A stretch of DNA of 64,000 nucleotides from assembly GCF_900130125.1 (NCBI RefSeq), contig NZ_FQXY01000011.1:1306748-1370747 (forward strand), given 5' to 3'. Of the stretch, positions 24,711 through 32,480 are shown piece by piece. The first letter of the stretch is position 1; the number at the start of each line of letters is the position of its first letter. The DNA comes from Bacteroides congonensis. Its GTDB lineage: Bacteria > Bacteroidota > Bacteroidia > Bacteroidales > Bacteroidaceae. The position numbers and the translations under genes were made by a program. The notes under the pieces were generated by a model. The model was not told the origin of the DNA. It was given only the letters and a program-made list of their open reading frames with translations, and did no database searches.

Positions 24711-24759
24711 GATAATGTTTAAGCGGGGAACGCTGTAAGCGTTATCACGCTTTGTTATC
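24711..24759. repeat. Cassette-junction hairpin repeat (attC-like), copy 8
   Basis: This is the clearest copy. GATAATG and GTTATC ends enclose AAGCG-GGG-AACGC, a TGTAA loop and GCGTT-ATCA-CGCTT. Both stem blocks pair perfectly, and the bases between them (GGG against ATCA) do not. Confidence 0.85.
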
Positions 24760-24766
24760 CATATGT

Positions 24767-25087
24767 TCATGCCGATGTTTCCCATTCACGTAGAATGAAA
24801 TGATTATTTGTTTCTATTAGGTCATATATTAAGCTCCAATCTTCTTCATATATATATATATTGACAATATTATCCTTTATATTGCAATCCAATATAAAAT
24901 AATCAAAATCATCTTCTAACAATATAATCTGTGATTTTTTGAAACTATTGAAGTCAAGTTTTATTTGAGTATTCAAAAGGTTCAAGAAATCATCAACGCT
25001 GGCTACACAAGTTCGATTGCAAAAATAATACATAATATATGCTTCTCGTGTAAGATTTGCATATCCCTTTGTTTTTATTCTATTCAT
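24767..25087 (-). CDS. Unknown 106-residue protein, first cassette after the recombinase
   Basis: I do not recognise the family. It is a small acidic alpha/beta protein (EAYIMYYFCNRTCVASVDDFL, ILLEDDFDYFILDCN, IVNIYIYEEDWSLIYDL, ending in FILREWETSA) without membrane helices or signal. It occupies the position next to the recombinase gene, where the most recent insertion is found in integrons. It is very AT-rich, unlike the transfer genes. Function as an orphan immunity protein is inferred from the array. Confidence 0.65.
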   Translation of the reverse strand: MNRIKTKGYANLTREAYIMYYFCNRTCVASVDDFLNLLNTQIKLDFNSFKKSQIILLEDDFDYFILDCNIKDNIVNIYIYEEDWSLIYDLIETNNHFILREWETSA

Positions 25088-25104
25088 ATATTGAACTATT
25101 TATG

Positions 25105-25152
25105 GATAATGTATTCAATAACCACACCTATGGTGTAGTTCCTATTTACTAA
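25105..25152. repeat. attI-like repeat between recombinase and first cassette
   Basis: It shares GATAATG at its left end with copy 8 and has an ACACC/GGTGT hairpin with AATA/TATT outside, but lacks a clean GTTAT right end. It lies 11 bp after the recombinase stop codon, where a primary attachment site would be expected. Confidence 0.6.
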
Positions 25153-25162
25153 TAAATTATAC

Positions 25163-26266
25163 CTAATCATCATCTAAATAGTCCAGTGGATTAGGTATTT
25201 TGGCTTTGTGAGCATTTGATACGTGCAAATAAATAGCAGTCGTTTTTATATCATTATGCCCCATAAGTTCCTGAATAGTTCTAAGGTCAGTCCCTTGTTC
25301 CAGCAGGTGAGTAGCGAAAGTGTGACGGAGCATGTGCAGGTGTACCCGGTGCTTTATTCCGGCTTTTTGGGCTGCTTCTTTCAGTATTTTCACCAATGCA
25401 CTGGCTGAATATTGTTCACCTGCCTGTTCGCCCTCAAAGAGCCATTTTTGCGGTCTGTATTCTTTGTAATAAACCCTTAGTTCGTTGAGTGCCTTTTCTG
25501 ATAACAAGGAATATCTACATTTCTTTCCTTTGCCAGTTACCCTTATCAGCATCCGTTCACTGATAATATCTTTAGGGGTCAGGTTCAGAAGTTCACTTCG
25601 CCGCAATCCGGCAGAATATATCAATGAAATCATGCACCGATGTTTCCGGTTAGGTATCTGTGCAAAGATATTTTTCATTTCTTCCCGGCTTAACACTTCG
25701 GGCAAAGCCTTGTATTCTTTGGCACGGACTATCCCGCCATAGTATTGTCGTTTACCTTTTCGGACTTTCTCATAGTAGAACTTGATTGCATTGATACGCA
25801 TATTCTGCTGGGTAGCAGATATATGTCGTTCCTTTACCATATAGAGCATATAATTATTAATATCCTCGACCGTCAGCAGGTCAAGTTCATGCCCTTTGTG
25901 GTATTCCATGAAGTCGCTGAAATAGATTTTATAGGCTTTTATGGTGGAAAGGCTGTATCGCTTTTGCTCCAACAGTTCCAAATAGCCTTTCGGTAACAGA
26001 TATTCCCGCTTAGGTTTGGGATGCCGTACATATACACGGCTGTAATCAATGTAGGCGTGGGGGGAATAGCGGTCATAAAATGCAGGAAGCCGGAAAGCGG
26101 ATGCCTGTATATAGGCACTTCCGTTTCCGGCTATTTTAATTCCACTATCTTCGGAAAGCAGCAAGGCAATAGCCTGATTATTTCCATAATCAATCCGTAT
26201 ATAGTCCTGACCGTCTATATTCTGCTTTGTCAGTACGATACTTCCCCGTTGTTTGTCTGCTTCCAT
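25163..26266 (-). CDS. Tyrosine recombinase of the cassette array (XerD/IntI-like)
   Basis: This 367-residue tyrosine recombinase has an N-terminal extension of about 90 residues, a SAM-like core-binding domain (about 90-170) and a catalytic domain with all expected residues: R222, K246, H311 and R314 in HMLRH, H337 in MGHND and Y346 in YLHV. The end (IPNPLDYL) resembles integron integrases (SPLD), but the additional helix that defines IntI, between the Lys strand and the HxxR box, is absent. It is transcribed toward the array, directly upstream of the attI-like repeat and ten small ORFs. It most likely inserts or exchanges those cassettes and need not be the ICE integrase. Confidence 0.9.
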   Translation of the reverse strand: MEADKQRGSIVLTKQNIDGQDYIRIDYGNNQAIALLLSEDSGIKIAGNGSAYIQASAFRLPAFYDRYSPHAYIDYSRVYVRHPKPKREYLLPKGYLELLEQKRYSLSTIKAYKIYFSDFMEYHKGHELDLLTVEDINNYMLYMVKERHISATQQNMRINAIKFYYEKVRKGKRQYYGGIVRAKEYKALPEVLSREEMKNIFAQIPNRKHRCMISLIYSAGLRRSELLNLTPKDIISERMLIRVTGKGKKCRYSLLSEKALNELRVYYKEYRPQKWLFEGEQAGEQYSASALVKILKEAAQKAGIKHRVHLHMLRHTFATHLLEQGTDLRTIQELMGHNDIKTTAIYLHVSNAHKAKIPNPLDYLDDD

Positions 26267-26315
26267 ATAGAACTGGTTTATAACGTTACAACTATCACTA
26301 ATTAAATGATATTGC

Positions 26316-26323
26316 CAAAGTTA
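26316..26323 (-). promoter_or_regulatory. -7 element for the recombinase gene
   Basis: The minus strand reads TAACTTTG, an exact TAnnTTTG, 49 bp before the recombinase start. The cassettes lie downstream on the same strand, so this promoter could also feed them. Confidence 0.5.
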
Positions 26324-26420
26324 TAAAACTATTCCGAAGAAAGTGAACGAACGTTTTCTTTTTATCTTTTTTTTGCAGAGAAAGTCAGATTTGCAAGGAA
26401 TATGTGCCGGGTGGCACTGC

Positions 26421-27041
26421 CTAACATTTCAGTAAGGAGTAAACGGCATGCAGATGTTTGGCAAGTCGCCCGGTGTCCAATCCGCCGAGAAAGGACATTT
26501 CAAAAGACAACCCCATGTAAACCTGCCGGAACATGACTACCGCATCTTCTACATCCACATCCTTTCTCAACTCTCCGCTATCTATCGCACGTTGTATGGC
26601 AGTACGCCAATAAGCGTAATCGCCCTCTGCAAGGTTACGGAGCTTCTCTTTTGCGTCAGGGTCGTATTGGAGCAGTTGAAACAGGAAATGAAAATATTGG
26701 GCGTGATATGTGAATTTTCCTTGCTCCAACTTGTCTTTATCCGCACCTATCAGATTGCCCAGCATATCCATTGTCCGTTGCACGCCACGTACATATTCGT
26801 CTATAAATTCGGCAAACGTGCCGTTCGTTTCAGTGAATTTGTTTCGTGGGTTTTGCGCACTGAACCAAAACTTATCCACTACGGCAATGAATAGTTCCTG
26901 TTTGTTCTTGTAGTATTTGAATATTCCGGCTTTCGACATTCCGAGCATCTTTCCAAGTTCCGCAAAACTGGCTTTTTCATAGTTCACGGACATAAACAGC
27001 TTGAACGCAGCTATCAGCAATTCATCACGGGTAATTTTCAT
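26421..27041 (-). CDS. TetR/AcrR-family transcriptional regulator
   Basis: I start at MKITRDELLIAAF (ATG 27041, 206 residues). An upstream Met at 27098 would add 19 residues that do not look like the family. Residues 1-47 form the TetR HTH: KLFMSVNYEKASFAELGKMLGMSKAGIFKYYKNKQELF. The rest is the helical ligand-binding domain. It lies alone at the right edge of the mobile region, with no efflux pump or enzyme gene adjacent. Its target is not evident; it may repress its own promoter or act on genes elsewhere. Confidence 0.85.
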   Translation of the reverse strand: MKITRDELLIAAFKLFMSVNYEKASFAELGKMLGMSKAGIFKYYKNKQELFIAVVDKFWFSAQNPRNKFTETNGTFAEFIDEYVRGVQRTMDMLGNLIGADKDKLEQGKFTYHAQYFHFLFQLLQYDPDAKEKLRNLAEGDYAYWRTAIQRAIDSGELRKDVDVEDAVVMFRQVYMGLSFEMSFLGGLDTGRLAKHLHAVYSLLKC

Positions 27042-27187
27042 TGTATGGCAGTCTTTTATATTTTCCAATCCCGAAAATAACATTTTATTCTCATACAAGA
27101 CACATTACAGGTAATAGATTAACAAAAATAAATCAGCGAACGCCTAAGTAAATCGGAACGAAATTGGTTTAGGACAAGTCAAATTTT

Positions 27188-27240
27188 TAGGTGCAAGGTG
27201 CAAGCATATATTTATATATATAGCTTGCACCTTGCACCTA
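27188..27240. repeat. Perfect 18-bp inverted repeat containing tandem GGTGCAA
   Basis: The arm at 27188-27205 (TAGGTGCAAGGTGCAAGC) is matched exactly by its complement at 27223-27240, around a 17-bp A/T centre. Each arm holds two tandem GGTGCAA units. It sits between the TetR gene and the chromosomal MscS region, close to where the mobile element should end. It may be a terminator, a regulator site or an end-associated repeat. Confidence 0.8.
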
Positions 27241-27265
27241 AGTTGAAATATTAATAATCAAAGAC

Positions 27266-27296
27266 TTGCATAATTCAAAAATAACCTGTACTTTTG
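27266..27296 (+). promoter_or_regulatory. Orphan Bacteroides-type promoter
   Basis: TTG at 27266-27268, a 20-bp spacer and TACTTTTG at 27289-27296 match the housekeeping consensus exactly. No ORF follows before the terminator at 27464, so it drives either a small RNA or the remnant of a disrupted gene. Confidence 0.55.
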
Positions 27297-27302
27297 AACC
27301 CA

Positions 27303-27513
27303 AGATTAATGCAGACAAGGAGCAGACAGATAAAGACAAATACAAGTCTTTTGAAATCGTAACCAAGTCGTAACCTAAGATAGTTCATTGAAAATATAAC
27401 GCTGATATTGAGCGGATTGTAAGGTAAGGTTCATTTACCTCCCTCTCCGCTGAAATAAGATATAAAACAAATAAAGAGGATGTCCTTCAAAAGGCATCCT
27501 CTTTATTTGTTTT
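27303..27513 (+). ncRNA. Candidate small RNA between ICE and chromosome
   Basis: Downstream of a consensus promoter the 210-bp stretch has no credible ORF. It contains a hairpin with arms AGCGGA/TCCGCT and AGGTAA/TTACCT (about 27413-27453) and ends in a long perfect terminator. That arrangement suggests a transcribed structured RNA. It could instead be the leader of a gene displaced by integration. Expression data would decide. Confidence 0.35.
27464..27513. terminator. Strong bidirectional terminator
   Basis: Nineteen perfectly paired bases start AAAACAAATAAAG at 27464 and end TTTATTTGTTTT at 27513. An inner CCTT/AAGG stem caps the structure, with A/T runs on both sides. It ends the leftward mscS transcript and any rightward transcript from 27300. 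Confidence 0.9.
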
Positions 27514-27538
27514 GTTACATAGCTGGGATAACTATCTT

Positions 27539-28612
27539 TTATTTTGAAATTTTGCCATTATCTTCCGGCTCATCTTTTTGTATATAAACCGTCCGTGTTG
27601 GAAAAGCAAACTCAAGTCCTGCCTTATTGAAAGAAGCCAGAATCTCCGTATTCATATTCGAAGTCACTCCTAATATATCCCCTTGCTTCTTAATATAGTA
27701 GATATACATGATACCCAGTGCGGAGTCGGAATATTCAGTAAAGACGGCAACCACGTCCGATGGACTGGGAGATACATTTTCCACTTTTTGTGGAAGAGCT
27801 TTTAAAATCGCCAAAGCCTCTTTCATCTTTTCGGCAGTTGTGCCATACGTCAGTCCGAGATTCAGAACGACCCGTCGCATCGGTTCGGAAGAGATGTTGA
27901 TGATAGAAGAGTCGGTAATCTTATAGTTCGGGATAGTGATGATACGTTTATCATAGTTCATGATTCTTGTGCTCCGGATGCCTATATCGATTACTGTTCC
28001 TTCGATACTGTCGAAGCGAATGGTATCTCCGATATTGAAAGGCTTGTCTGTCAGGAGGGTGAAGGCACCGAACACATTCTTTACCGTGTCTTGTGCTGCC
28101 AAAGCGAATGCGATACCACCGATACCCAGGGTTCCCAATAATGCGCTGATATTTACTCCGACATTACTCAATGCCATCACAAGACCGATAATCCAGACAA
28201 CAACCAAGATTGTCCTTTTAATAATCGGCAGCATTTTATTATTCTGACCGTCAGAACGGCGTCCCCAGTAAACTTGAAGCAAACCGCTGAACAAACGGGC
28301 GAATACCCAAGTGATATCCAATACAATCAGAATACGGTAAATGTTGTCTACTACTTTCACGAAGCTGTCCGGATATACCAAACGATGAATAGCTATCCAG
28401 ATACCCAGCAGAATAATTGCAAACTTGAAAGGCGGCTCGAGAGAATAAAAGATAATATTATCCAGTTGATTCTTAGTCCGGTCTGTTAACGGTTTAAGTA
28501 CTCTTCTGCTTAATAGCGTTATCAACTTTACAATAACAATTGCGGCAACAATAATAAGTATGGAAATGATCCAGTTCTGAACGGAATTTCCCCAAATTTC
28601 ATATTCAAACAT
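27539..28612 (-). CDS. MscS-family mechanosensitive channel
   Basis: This 357-residue membrane protein has four hydrophobic helices in the first 190 residues (IISILIIVAAIVIVKLI first). The pore-lining helix and beta domain typical of MscS follow: NVGVNISALLGTLGIGGIAFALAAQDTVKNVFGAF, then FNIGDTIRF and GTVIDIGIRSTRIMNYDKRIITIPN. It opens under hypo-osmotic stress to release solutes from the cytoplasm. It is a chromosomal house-keeping gene and the first one right of the mobile region, separated from the pullulanase gene by only 43 bp. Confidence 0.95.
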   Translation of the reverse strand: MFEYEIWGNSVQNWIISILIIVAAIVIVKLITLLSRRVLKPLTDRTKNQLDNIIFYSLEPPFKFAIILLGIWIAIHRLVYPDSFVKVVDNIYRILIVLDITWVFARLFSGLLQVYWGRRSDGQNNKMLPIIKRTILVVVWIIGLVMALSNVGVNISALLGTLGIGGIAFALAAQDTVKNVFGAFTLLTDKPFNIGDTIRFDSIEGTVIDIGIRSTRIMNYDKRIITIPNYKITDSSIINISSEPMRRVVLNLGLTYGTTAEKMKEALAILKALPQKVENVSPSPSDVVAVFTEYSDSALGIMYIYYIKKQGDILGVTSNMNTEILASFNKAGLEFAFPTRTVYIQKDEPEDNGKISK

Positions 28613-28655
28613 ATTCGACTTGATTTTAATTATACATCATAATCATTATTTTAAC

Positions 28656-30623
28656 TTAGTTTCTATACAGAATCAAGGCGGAAGAAGCCGCGATAGCTAT
28701 ATCGCCACCAGACAAATGCTCCTGGCTGTCCAATTTGATTTGTCCATCTTTGCAAACAACTATCCAGTCTTGCTCGGGCAGGTGGACAATCGCTTCGTTC
28801 CGGTTACCATTATAAGCTACTAATATTTCTTTCCATTCATCTCCATTAGCATATTCGCCCAATGTATAAGCAATTACACCGGAATCACCCGTGTCAAGGA
28901 AATGAAGCCATTGTTCCAATCCCTCTACTGTTGGAATACGAAAGGCGGGATGCGCTTTACGTAGTGCGATCAGTCCTTTTATATAGTCGAAAAAATCACG
29001 GTTCTTGGCTTTCAAAGCCCAGTCAATCTGGTTGACAGCGTCTGATGACTTGTAGCTGTTCGGTTCTCCTTGCTTATCTTGCATGATTTCTTCGCCACCA
29101 CGGATGAAAGGGATTCCTTGTGAGGTCAGAAGTACTGTATGTATCAATTTGTCGATAGAGGGTAATTCCTCTTCAGCATGTTCGCCCTTTACGGATAGCC
29201 TCAATTTGTCTATCAAAGTATATCCGTCGTGACACGACACGAAATTAATCATTTGCGAAGGAGCCCCGGCATAAGGACCATCACAATAAAGCAATCCGTC
29301 ATAGTCTACCTGCGGGTGCTGCGTGCCGCCGACGATACCATATTTAACCGGTTCGAAATGCCCGTTTATATTTCCGGAGGCATATCCGGGTTCTTGTTCG
29401 TCGAAGGTACTTCCTTTCAGTCCGTCCCGAAACTCATCATTAAATACGGCAATACCTTCCATCCGTCCGACATTCTCCTTTACTGCCCGCTGCTCGAAAG
29501 GCAATGGGGAATCTGCTGCTGCCCAACCTTCACCGTAAACGAAGATTGTCGGGTCAATTTTCAGCAGTTCTTCTCTCAAATGGTTCATTGTTTCAATGTC
29601 ATGTATCCCCATAAGGTCAAACCGGAAACCGTCGATATGGTATTCTTTCGCCCAGAACTTTACAGATTCGATGATATAACGGCGAACCATTTCGCGCTCT
29701 GATGCTGTCTCGTTTCCGCAGCCGGACGCATTGGAATAAGACCCGTCAGGATTTTGACGGTAAAAATATCCGGGGACGGTCAGTTCGAAATTTGAATGAT
29801 CGGTGGAAGCGGTATGGTTATATACCACGTCGAGTACAATGCGGAAGCCGTTCTGATGTAGGCTCTTCACCATTTCTTTAAACTCACGGATGCGGGTGAC
29901 GGGATTAGCCGGGTCGGTGGAATAACTTCCATCAGGCACATTGTAATTTTTCGGGTCATATCCCCAATTATATTTATTTTCTTCCAGTCTCGTCTCATCT
30001 ACCGTGGCGAAATCAAATGAAGGCAGGATATGGATATGTGTAACGCCCAGTTCTTTCAAGTGATCTAAGCCGGAAACTTCCCCTTCGGGTGTCTTGGTTC
30101 CGGTTTCCGTCAGAGCCAGGAACTTTCCTTTATTCTTGATGCCCGAATTCGGATCAATACTAAAATCGCGATGATGCAATTCATAGAGAATAATGTCGGA
30201 ATACATCTTCAGTTCGGGGGGCTGGTCGGACTCCCAATCTTCCGGATTCGTTTCATTCCAGTCGATTACAGCCGCACGGTTACCATTGATACCGACAGCT
30301 TTAGCCCAAATGCCGGGCGTTTCGTCCAGCCATTTGCCGTCTTTCTCTATTTGGAAGGTGTAGAAAGAACCTTTCAGGTCACGGTCGACATTGATACGCC
30401 AGGTACCATCCTCTGCCATGTCCATATCCAGTTGTTCTTCCTTTTCTTCTCCTTCGCCGGCGGGGTACAGGTTTAAACGAACCCTGTCCGCGCTCGGCGC
30501 CCAAAGTGTAAAAACGGATTGTTCGGGTGTATAGACCAATTCGAGAGCATTTCCATCATAGCATGGATATTTGTCATACGACTCCAATTGGTCTGCGGAC
30601 GGATGATTTTTTAATATTCTCAT
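28656..30623 (-). CDS. pulA: Type I pullulanase (GH13), cytoplasmic
   Basis: This 655-residue enzyme hydrolyses alpha-1,6 branches of pullulan or limit dextrins. An N-terminal CBM48-like domain (about 25-110, FTLWAPSADRVRLNLYPAG) precedes the GH13 barrel. The type I hallmark YNWGYDP is present, with nucleophile Asp in GFRFDLMG, acid/base Glu in FVYGEGW and the transition-state Asp in NFVSCHDGYT. There is no signal peptide, so it works on imported oligosaccharides. It is divergent from a cytoplasmic alpha-amylase gene, consistent with joint degradation of glycogen or maltodextrin. Confidence 0.95.
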   Translation of the reverse strand: MRILKNHPSADQLESYDKYPCYDGNALELVYTPEQSVFTLWAPSADRVRLNLYPAGEGEEKEEQLDMDMAEDGTWRINVDRDLKGSFYTFQIEKDGKWLDETPGIWAKAVGINGNRAAVIDWNETNPEDWESDQPPELKMYSDIILYELHHRDFSIDPNSGIKNKGKFLALTETGTKTPEGEVSGLDHLKELGVTHIHILPSFDFATVDETRLEENKYNWGYDPKNYNVPDGSYSTDPANPVTRIREFKEMVKSLHQNGFRIVLDVVYNHTASTDHSNFELTVPGYFYRQNPDGSYSNASGCGNETASEREMVRRYIIESVKFWAKEYHIDGFRFDLMGIHDIETMNHLREELLKIDPTIFVYGEGWAAADSPLPFEQRAVKENVGRMEGIAVFNDEFRDGLKGSTFDEQEPGYASGNINGHFEPVKYGIVGGTQHPQVDYDGLLYCDGPYAGAPSQMINFVSCHDGYTLIDKLRLSVKGEHAEEELPSIDKLIHTVLLTSQGIPFIRGGEEIMQDKQGEPNSYKSSDAVNQIDWALKAKNRDFFDYIKGLIALRKAHPAFRIPTVEGLEQWLHFLDTGDSGVIAYTLGEYANGDEWKEILVAYNGNRNEAIVHLPEQDWIVVCKDGQIKLDSQEHLSGGDIAIAASSALILYRN

Positions 30624-30946
30624 ACATTCAATTTTATATTAATACTGTTTAAAATAATCAATGCCTATGTGGCGTAAATGAACTGGTATGTTCTTGTTTG
30701 GTATGATGAGAAACAACAGAACAAACAGAATTTATTGCTGTTATCCCGGTAAATATGGATATAAAAAGGATTATTAAGATATTTTTCGTCGTTGCGTGAA
30801 CCATACTCTTGAACTTTCTGCTGTTTAGCATTTGTTCGTTCGGTTTATGGACAAATTCCTACCATTTTGCTAATAATTCATACTTGTGAAGGAACTTTAT
30901 TCTATTGCAACTTGTTTTATACTCGTCAATTTTAAAAAGATAGCAT
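30624..30946. other. Divergent control region of pullulanase and alpha-amylase
   Basis: This 323-bp stretch holds no ORF that looks real. An imperfect inverted repeat (TGTTCTTGTTT at about 30691 with AAACAACAGAACA at about 30710) lies nearer the pullulanase. A -7-like TACTTGTG occurs near 30882 before the amylase. I see no exact TAnnTTTG element. Confidence 0.4.
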
Positions 30947-32395
30947 ATGGAAAATGGTGTAATGATGCAGTATTTTGAATGGAATCTCCCGAATGACGGG
31001 AAGTTATGGAAACAATTAAAAGAAGACGCGTCGCATCTTCATGACATTGGTGTAACCGCAGTATGGATTCCACCTGCTTATAAAGCCGACGAGCAGCAGG
31101 ATGAAGGATATGCAACATATGATTTGTATGACCTGGGCGAATTTGAACAGAAAGGGACAGTACGGACAAAGTACGGTACGAAGGATGAACTGAAAGAGAT
31201 GATTGGCGAATTGCACAAATATCATATTGCGGTTTATCTGGATGTAGTGCTGAACCATAAGGCAGGCGGTGATTTTACCGAAAAGTTTATGGTCGTGGAG
31301 GTTGACCCCAAAGAAAGGAACAAGGCGTTGGGCGAACCGTATGAGATACAGGGCTGGACCGGATATAGCTTCCATGGACGTAAGGACAAGTATTCGGATT
31401 TTAAGTGGCACTGGTATCACTTCTCCGGTACGGGATTTGACGACGCCAAGAAACGTAGCGGAGTCTTTCAGATCCAGGGAGAAGGAAAAGCCTGGAGCGA
31501 GGGAGTGGACAATGAGAATGGCAATTATGACTTTTTGTTGTGTAATGATATTGATTTGGACCATCCTGAGGTTGTATCCGAACTGAACCGTTGGGGGAAA
31601 TGGGTTACCGGTGAACTTGGACTCGACGGATTCCGGTTGGATGCTATCAAGCATATGAAAGACCAGTTTATCGCACAATTTCTTGATGCGGTGAGAAGTG
31701 AACGGGGAGATGATTTTTATGCCGTAGGTGAATATTGGAACGGTGACTTGGAAACACTCGACGCCTATTTGGAAACGGTAGGGCATAAGGTGAATTTGTT
31801 TGATGTCCCGTTACATTATAATATGTTTCAGGCAGCACAGGAAGGTAAAGAATATGATTTGCGGAATATCCTGAAGGATACACTGGTCGAACATCATTGT
31901 GATTTGGCTGTGACATTTGTCGATAATCACGACTCGCAGTTGGGAAGTTCGCTGGAGTCCCAAATAGAAGACTGGTTCAAACCGTTGGCATATGGTCTTA
32001 TTCTCTTGATGAAAGATGGTTATCCTTGCCTGTTTTATGGGGATTACTATGGAATAAAAGGAGAGAAATCCCCGCATACCAAGATCTTGGACATATTGTT
32101 GGACGCCAGAAGAAAATATGCTTATGGCGACCAGGTTGAATATTTCGATCACCCCTCCACTATCGGTTTTATTCGCACAGGAGATGAGGAACATACAGGT
32201 TCGGGACTGGTCTTTTTGATGTCCAATGACGAAGCCGGCAGTAAAATGATGAGTCTGGGTGAAGGTCATAAGGGTGAGATATGGCACGAAATAACCGGAA
32301 GCATTGGGGAAGAAGTAACTTTGGATGAAGAAGGGAACGGTGAATTTTCCGTTGATGCCCGTAACCTGGCTGTCTGGGTAAAGAAGGCAATTTAG
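30947..32395 (+). CDS. Cytoplasmic alpha-amylase (GH13)
   Basis: This 482-residue enzyme hydrolyses alpha-1,4-glucan. It starts MENGVMMQYFEWNLPNDGKLW without a signal peptide, like the cytoplasmic AmyA group. Catalytic motifs are the nucleophile Asp in LDGFRLDAIKH, the acid/base Glu in FYAVGEYWNGD and the transition-state Asp in FVDNHDSQ. It also has DVVLNHKAGGD near residue 100. The divergent pullulanase would remove branches while this enzyme shortens linear chains. It is not part of a Sus-type locus here, as no SusC/D pair adjoins. Confidence 0.95.
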   Translation: MENGVMMQYFEWNLPNDGKLWKQLKEDASHLHDIGVTAVWIPPAYKADEQQDEGYATYDLYDLGEFEQKGTVRTKYGTKDELKEMIGELHKYHIAVYLDVVLNHKAGGDFTEKFMVVEVDPKERNKALGEPYEIQGWTGYSFHGRKDKYSDFKWHWYHFSGTGFDDAKKRSGVFQIQGEGKAWSEGVDNENGNYDFLLCNDIDLDHPEVVSELNRWGKWVTGELGLDGFRLDAIKHMKDQFIAQFLDAVRSERGDDFYAVGEYWNGDLETLDAYLETVGHKVNLFDVPLHYNMFQAAQEGKEYDLRNILKDTLVEHHCDLAVTFVDNHDSQLGSSLESQIEDWFKPLAYGLILLMKDGYPCLFYGDYYGIKGEKSPHTKILDILLDARRKYAYGDQVEYFDHPSTIGFIRTGDEEHTGSGLVFLMSNDEAGSKMMSLGEGHKGEIWHEITGSIGEEVTLDEEGNGEFSVDARNLAVWVKKAI

Positions 32396-32418
32396 GTTGC
32401 TTAAAATTAAATTCCTTC

Positions 32419-32449
32419 TTGCACTTTTTATAGAAAATACATACCTTTG
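32419..32449 (+). promoter_or_regulatory. Promoter of the TPR/AraC-type regulator gene
   Basis: TTG at 32419-32421, a 20-bp spacer and TACCTTTG at 32442-32449 match the Bacteroides consensus. The element lies 31 bp before the start codon at 32481. Confidence 0.7.
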
Positions 32450-32480
32450 GATGCTGAATGATTAAACACGGTAAGATTTT

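Noticed and set aside
20073..24759. CRISPR array
   Set aside because: Repeats are about 48 bp but spaced by whole genes of 300-1100 bp, vary in stem sequence, and no cas genes are present.
27286..27298. GTACTTTTGA near the right edge as the ICE attachment site
   Set aside because: One base off the CTnDOT-like core and also a consensus promoter; without an empty site the boundary cannot be fixed.
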